A stretch of DNA of 8,541 nucleotides from Bacillota bacterium (GTDB taxonomy: Bacteria > Bacillota > Bacilli > Tumebacillales > Effusibacillaceae), in the NCBI GenBank assembly GCA_020059765.1, contig JAGVBM010000293.1, positions 1 through 8,541 on the forward strand, in the 5' to 3' direction. Under the pieces are notes generated by a model. That model was not told the origin of the DNA. It saw nothing but the letters and a program-made list of their open reading frames with translations, and searched no databases. Below, piece after piece: positions 5,103 to 8,541 of the stretch; the first letter of the stretch is position 1, and each line of letters opens with the position of its first letter. A program made the translations under genes and the position numbers.

Positions 5103-5330
5103 TTGACGAGAGAAATCAGACTCAATTCGGATGAAATTACGTTGGGACAGTTGTTAAAATTCGCCGATATTATTAGTTCCGGCGGGGAAGTCAAACCATT
5201 TCTGGCCGAACACCTGATTCGCGTCAATGGGGAACGGGAAAATCGCCGTGGACGAAAACTGCGTGCGGGTGACATCTTGCAAATCGAAGGGTATGAAAAA
5301 CTGATCCTTATGGGCAAGGAACCGGTATGA
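5103..5330 (+). CDS. yaaA: S4-domain RNA-binding protein YaaA/RlbA
   Basis: A 75-aa protein, almost all a single S4-like RNA-binding fold: TLGQLLKFADIISSGGEVKP leads into the basic loop AEHLIRVNGERENRRGRKLR (about 35-54) and the strand AGDILQIEGYEKLIL. Small S4 proteins are encoded between dnaN and recF across Bacilli; the B. subtilis member (RlbA) has been linked to large-subunit ribosome assembly. Here the role is inferred from family and position. It starts with TTG 11 bases after dnaN and ends in an ATGA overlap with recF, which suggests tight translational coupling. Confidence 0.92.
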   Translation: MTREIRLNSDEITLGQLLKFADIISSGGEVKPFLAEHLIRVNGERENRRGRKLRAGDILQIEGYEKLILMGKEPV

Positions 5331-6439
5331 TACTTCATAAACTGGAAGTTCATGATTTTCGCAATTACAGCTCCCTCTCATTATCGTTGTCGCCGCATGT
5401 TACGATCTTTGTGGGGCAGAACGCACAGGGGAAAACGAACATCTTGGAAAGTGTGTTGATGCTTGCCTTGGCTAAATCCCACCGTGCAGGCAAGGATTCG
5501 GAAATGATCCGTTGGGGAGCCGAATCCGCTTTTGTAGCGGGGGAATTGGAACGTCAACAGCGCAGGTCATCACTCGATCTTCGTATTATGAAACATGGCA
5601 AGAAGGTTCGCATCAATGGGTTGGAAAAGCGAAGAATCAGTGATTTTATCGGACATTTAAACGTGGTCTTGTTTGCGCCTGAAGACTTGATGCTGGTAAA
5701 GGGAGGACCTCAGGCGCGGCGGCGATTTTTGGATATCGAGCTTGGTCAGATGAGTCCTCAATACCTGCATAATCTGGCCCAATATCAAAAAGTGCTGCAG
5801 CAGCGGAACAATATTCTCAAAAACAGCGACCGTCCGGACAAAAAAATGATTGATACGCTTGCCGTCTGGGACGAACAATTGATTGAATACGGGGTCAAAT
5901 TGATTCGCAAACGATTGGAGTTTGTCTCCAAATTGCAGGAATTTTCGGCGAGTATCCATCAACGGATCACATCGGGCGGCGAAGAGCTGACGCTGCAGTA
6001 TAAAAGTTCTTTGTTTGAAGATGTTCCTTCGGTGGATGAGTTGCCGTCACGTTTTCAGCAACAGTTGGCAGACAAACAGAGAGAAGATTTTCGCCGGGGT
6101 TCAACATCGGCTGGACCCCACCGGGATGATGTGGAAGTGCGGATTGACGGAAAAAATGTAAATACTTTCGGATCACAAGGGCAGCAGCGAACGGCTGCAC
6201 TTTCGATGAAACTTGCGGAAATCGATTTGATCAGGCAAGAAGTCGGTGAGTATCCTGTATTGCTGTTGGATGACGTATTATCCGAATTGGATGAAATGAG
6301 ACAGCTTCACTTGTTGGAAAGCATGGGGGAGAAGGTGCAAACCTTGATTACCACAACCATGACTTATGGGCTCGAAGAACTGATGCGGGAAAAAGCAGTC
6401 GTTTACCGGGTTCAGCAGGGCATCTTGCTCCGTGCATAA
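5327..6439 (+). CDS. recF: DNA replication and repair protein RecF
   Basis: SMC-like ATPase that acts with RecO and RecR to load RecA at single-strand gaps and stalled forks. The 370-aa protein has normal length. Motifs: N-terminal LHKLEVHDFRNY, Walker A GQNAQGKTN (30-38), the FAPEDLMLVKGGP-RRRFLD block (about 116-135), STSAGPHRDD (259-268), ABC signature SQGQQR (283-288) and Walker B LLLDDVLSELD (312-322), followed by a TTT motif. All ATPase elements are intact. The ATG overlaps the yaaA stop by four bases, and an AAGGA inside yaaA serves as ribosome site. remB begins 25 bp downstream. Confidence 0.97.
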   Translation: MILHKLEVHDFRNYSSLSLSLSPHVTIFVGQNAQGKTNILESVLMLALAKSHRAGKDSEMIRWGAESAFVAGELERQQRRSSLDLRIMKHGKKVRINGLEKRRISDFIGHLNVVLFAPEDLMLVKGGPQARRRFLDIELGQMSPQYLHNLAQYQKVLQQRNNILKNSDRPDKKMIDTLAVWDEQLIEYGVKLIRKRLEFVSKLQEFSASIHQRITSGGEELTLQYKSSLFEDVPSVDELPSRFQQQLADKQREDFRRGSTSAGPHRDDVEVRIDGKNVNTFGSQGQQRTAALSMKLAEIDLIRQEVGEYPVLLLDDVLSELDEMRQLHLLESMGEKVQTLITTTMTYGLEELMREKAVVYRVQQGILLRA

Positions 6440-6451
6440 TCATGGTCGTTG

Positions 6452-6460
6452 AAAGGAGGT
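6452..6460 (+). promoter_or_regulatory. Ribosome binding site of remB, two possible starts
   Basis: AAAGGAGGT is followed by AGGA. The first sits 5 bases (counted from AGGAGG) before the ATG at 6465; the second sits 6 bases before the TTG at 6471. The TTG would give the family-like start MFIHLG. Confidence 0.7.
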
Positions 6461-6464
6461 AGGA

Positions 6465-6728
6465 ATGCACTTGTTTATTCATTTGGGCGGAGACGTAATG
6501 GTTCCGAATAAGGACGTAATTGCAATTTTGGATCTGAAGATGAAAGATTCGGCAGACAGTACGAAAGAATTTTTAAATGTTGCGGAAGAAGAAGGATTTG
6601 TCGTTGTCATTGACGAAAATGACAGCAAGTCATTTGTCGTTACCAATCAGAAAGTATATTTTTCGCCAATTTCTTCCCTGACTCTAAAAAAACGAGCAGG
6701 CTTTGTCTCGGAACTTGACGAAAAATAA
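6465..6728 (+). CDS. remB: Extracellular matrix regulator RemB (YaaB, DUF370)
   Basis: An 87-aa protein (85 aa if the TTG at 6471 is used). It matches the RemA/RemB family: FIHLGGDVMVPNKDVIAILDL at the N-terminus, then NQKVYFSPISSLTLKKRAGF near the C-terminus, where SP-SS-TLKKR is the conserved block. In B. subtilis RemA is a DNA-binding activator of matrix genes and RemB (YaaB) is its paralogue, encoded between recF and gyrB as here; both were found as biofilm regulators. The function in this organism is inferred from that. The middle (about 28-60) is acidic and variable. It is the last gene before a probable terminator. Confidence 0.9.
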   Translation: MHLFIHLGGDVMVPNKDVIAILDLKMKDSADSTKEFLNVAEEEGFVVVIDENDSKSFVVTNQKVYFSPISSLTLKKRAGFVSELDEK

Positions 6729-6744
6729 TAGGGGATTATGCTCC

Positions 6745-6775
6745 GGCACGCAGAAACGCGTGCTTCTTCATTTCA
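6745..6775 (+). terminator. Probable intrinsic terminator after remB
   Basis: GCACGC (6746-6751) and GCGTGC (6758-6763) form a 6-bp GC-rich stem with loop AGAAAC. The following tract TTCTTCATTTC is T-rich but broken. An eight-T run (6811-6818) further on, after a small TTCAATTGAA palindrome, could help. It would separate dnaN-remB from gyrB. Confidence 0.5.
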
Positions 6776-6837
6776 ATCGCGGGTTTGTCGTCAAATGTTT
6801 CAATTGAAGCTTTTTTTTGTATAAATTCCTTGTTTTT

Positions 6838-6866
6838 TTGCGTGTAATAAACGATTATGATAAACT
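6838..6866 (+). promoter_or_regulatory. Candidate gyrB promoter
   Basis: TTGCGT (6838-6843), 17 bp, then TAAACT (6861-6866) preceded by TGA, an extended -10. The hexamers match the consensus only in part, and alternative TATGAT -10s lie at 6856-6861 and 6874-6879 without a good -35. A promoter in this gap is expected; its exact site is uncertain. Confidence 0.35.
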
Positions 6867-6899
6867 TTACAGGTATGATATGGAATCGGAGGGACATTG

Positions 6900-8541
6900 A
6901 TGACGCAAGAGACGCACGTATATGACGAGTCCCAAATACAGGTGCTGGAAGGGCTTGAGGCCGTCCGTAAACGACCGGGTATGTATATCGGTTCGACCAG
7001 CGCAAGGGGTTTGCATCATCTTGTTTGGGAGATTGTCGACAACAGTATCGACGAAGCACTCGCAGGACGCTGCGATACGATTGACGTCACGGTTCATCCT
7101 GACAACAGTGTGACCGTTCGTGACAATGGGAGCGGGATTCCGGTAGGAATTCACCCGAAAATGGGGATTCCCACTGTAGAAGTGGTTTTGACTGTTCTCC
7201 ATGCCGGAGGCAAATTCGGCGGTGAAGGATATAAAGTATCGGGCGGACTTCACGGAGTGGGTTCGTCAGTCGTAAATGCACTTTCCGAATGGTTGATTGT
7301 GGTGGTACACCGTGATGGAAAAATATACAAACAACGATATGAACGGGGCAAACCGGTTACTTCCCTTGAAGTCATCGGGGACACCGAGCAAACGGGAACG
7401 ATGGTCACCTTTAAGCCGGATCCCGAAATTTTTACTGAAATAACGGAGTACTCTTATGAAACACTGCAATCCCGTCTGCGTGAACTTGCCTTTTTGAACG
7501 GCGGCATCAGCATTACATTGGCTGATGAGCGACAAGACAAAGTGCAAACGTTTCACTACGAAGGCGGTATTGCTTCGTATGTCGAATTTTTGAACCAGAA
7601 CAAAGAAATGTTGCATGATCCTGTTTTTGTATCGGGTGAAAAGGACGGAATTGTTGCGGAAATCGCACTTCAGTACAATGACGGGTATGCGAGCAATATC
7701 TACTCCTTTGCCAACAACATCAACACGCATGAGGGAGGGACGCATGAAGTCGGATTCAAAAGTGCTCTCACTCGCGTGATCAACGATTATGGAAAACGCA
7801 CGAACATGATCAAGGAAAACGATTCCAGTTTGACTGGGGATGATGTGCGGGAAGGACTAACGGCCGTCCTCTCGGTGAAAATTCCTGAGCCTCAGTTTGA
7901 AGGCCAAACAAAAACCAAATTGGGAAATTCGGAAGTGCGAGGAATTGTGGAATCTGTGTTTGCCGACAAGTTTAGCGATTTCCTAAACGAAAATCCAGCC
8001 TCTGCAAAAAAGATCATTGAAAAATCTTTAATGGCTGCACGAGCCAGGGAAGCTGCCCGTAAAGCCCGAGATTTGACAAGGCGGAAAAACGCACTGGAAA
8101 TTGGTTCTCTACCGGGAAAATTGGCGGATTGCACATCACGGGACGCCTCCATATCTGAGGTTTATATTGTGGAGGGGGATTCGGCCGGAGGTTCCGCGAA
8201 GCAGGGGAGAGACAGTAAATTCCAAGCGATTCTTCCACTAAGAGGAAAAATTATTAACGTTGAAAAAGCGCGCCTGGACAAAATTCTTTCCAATACGGAA
8301 ATTCGCGCAATTATTACGGCAATCGGGACGGGAATCGGACAGGATTTCGACATTTCCAAAGCCCGTTACCACAAGATCGTGATTATGACAGACGCAGATG
8401 TGGATGGTTCCCATATCCGGATTTTGCTTTTAACGTTCTTTTATCGCTATATGAAATCTTTGATCGATGCGGGATACATTTATATTGCACAACCGCCTCT
8501 TTATAAAATTAGCAAAGGGAAACAAATTGTTTATGCGTATA
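6900..8541 (+). CDS. gyrB: DNA gyrase subunit B, N-terminal 547 residues (runs off the window)
   Basis: ATPase subunit of gyrase, which with GyrA introduces negative supercoils. The ATG at 6900 follows GGAGGG (6888-6893) by 6 bases; a TTG directly before it is less likely. The N-terminus QIQVLEGLEAVRKRPGMYIG is typical. GHKL ATPase motifs: EIVDNSIDEA (44-53; catalytic Glu44, Asn48), DNGSGIPVG (75-83), HAGGKFGGEGYKVSGGLHGV (101-120), and the transducer QTKTKLGN (336-343). The TOPRIM domain has EGDSAGG (425-431, Glu425) and DADVDG (498-503, Asp498 and Asp500). The QRDR-like block SAKQGRDSKFQAILPLRGK is intact. About 90 C-terminal residues lie outside. Ser78 replaces the usual Arg of DNGRGIP, discussed as a finding. 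gyrA usually follows. Confidence 0.97.
   Translation, partial: MTQETHVYDESQIQVLEGLEAVRKRPGMYIGSTSARGLHHLVWEIVDNSIDEALAGRCDTIDVTVHPDNSVTVRDNGSGIPVGIHPKMGIPTVEVVLTVLHAGGKFGGEGYKVSGGLHGVGSSVVNALSEWLIVVVHRDGKIYKQRYERGKPVTSLEVIGDTEQTGTMVTFKPDPEIFTEITEYSYETLQSRLRELAFLNGGISITLADERQDKVQTFHYEGGIASYVEFLNQNKEMLHDPVFVSGEKDGIVAEIALQYNDGYASNIYSFANNINTHEGGTHEVGFKSALTRVINDYGKRTNMIKENDSSLTGDDVREGLTAVLSVKIPEPQFEGQTKTKLGNSEVRGIVESVFADKFSDFLNENPASAKKIIEKSLMAARAREAARKARDLTRRKNALEIGSLPGKLADCTSRDASISEVYIVEGDSAGGSAKQGRDSKFQAILPLRGKIINVEKARLDKILSNTEIRAIITAIGTGIGQDFDISKARYHKIVIMTDADVDGSHIRILLLTFFYRYMKSLIDAGYIYIAQPPLYKISKGKQIVYAY

Noticed and set aside
7580..7586. A third TGTCGAA (Spo0A-box core) in gyrB.
   Set aside because: It encodes conserved Tyr-Val-Glu of GyrB and is isolated, so chance explains it.
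7266..7745. A 159-codon minus-strand frame inside gyrB, the longest of several antisense frames under the right-arm genes.
   Set aside because: The plus strand encodes unmistakable GyrB; the antisense product resembles nothing I know and such frames are common opposite conserved genes.

Overview
This window is the chromosomal replication-origin region of a low-to-mid-GC, endospore-forming member of the Bacillota (class Bacilli). The gene order is jag-yidC(spoIIIJ)-yidD-rnpA-rpmH, then oriC, dnaA, a second oriC part, dnaN-yaaA(rlbA)-recF-remB(yaaB), and gyrB. The right arm matches Bacillus subtilis gene for gene. A yidD between rnpA and yidC differs from B. subtilis and suggests another bacillar lineage, possibly one related to Alicyclobacillaceae; that placement is a guess. 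I recognise no mobile element, CRISPR array, tRNA, rRNA or foreign island.

Left arm (1-1830, minus strand). A compact leftward cluster makes ribosomal protein L34, the RNase P protein, the membrane-insertion helper YidD, the insertase YidC/SpoIIIJ (lipoprotein signal, TTG start) and the N-terminus of the RNA-binding protein Jag/KhpB. A near-consensus sigma-A promoter (TTGACA, 18 bp, TATAAT) drives rpmH. A short intrinsic terminator overlaps the rpmH stop codon, so the downstream genes probably depend on read-through and/or a second promoter in the rpmH-rnpA gap.

oriC part 1 (1831-2395, 565 bp without a gene). It holds seven DnaA boxes matching TTATNCACA plus several near matches. Two of the boxes form a 29-bp perfect palindrome. 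Two perfect matches to the Spo0A box (TGTCGAA) lie 30 bp apart. There is a candidate extended -10 dnaA promoter and, just before dnaA, a hairpin followed by a T tract. The arrangement suggests DnaA autoregulation and Spo0A control of initiation; both are inferred.

Right arm (2396-8541, plus strand). The 197-bp dnaA-dnaN gap is the second part of a bipartite origin: DnaA boxes, a short spacer, a run of DnaA-trio triplets (TTA TTA CTA TTA CTA CTG) and an AT-rich, likely unwinding segment with an 18-bp inverted repeat. Next come dnaN (GTG start), yaaA (TTG start), recF (ATGA overlap with yaaA) and remB, closed by a probable terminator. gyrB then starts and runs off the window (547 codons seen). 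Both arms are transcribed away from oriC, co-directional with replication.

I found no new multi-gene system. The best leads are small: the 0A-box pair, the DnaA-trio unit with its adjacent palindrome, the two-box palindrome, and a GyrB in which the usually conserved Arg of the ATP-site DNGRGIP motif is Ser.
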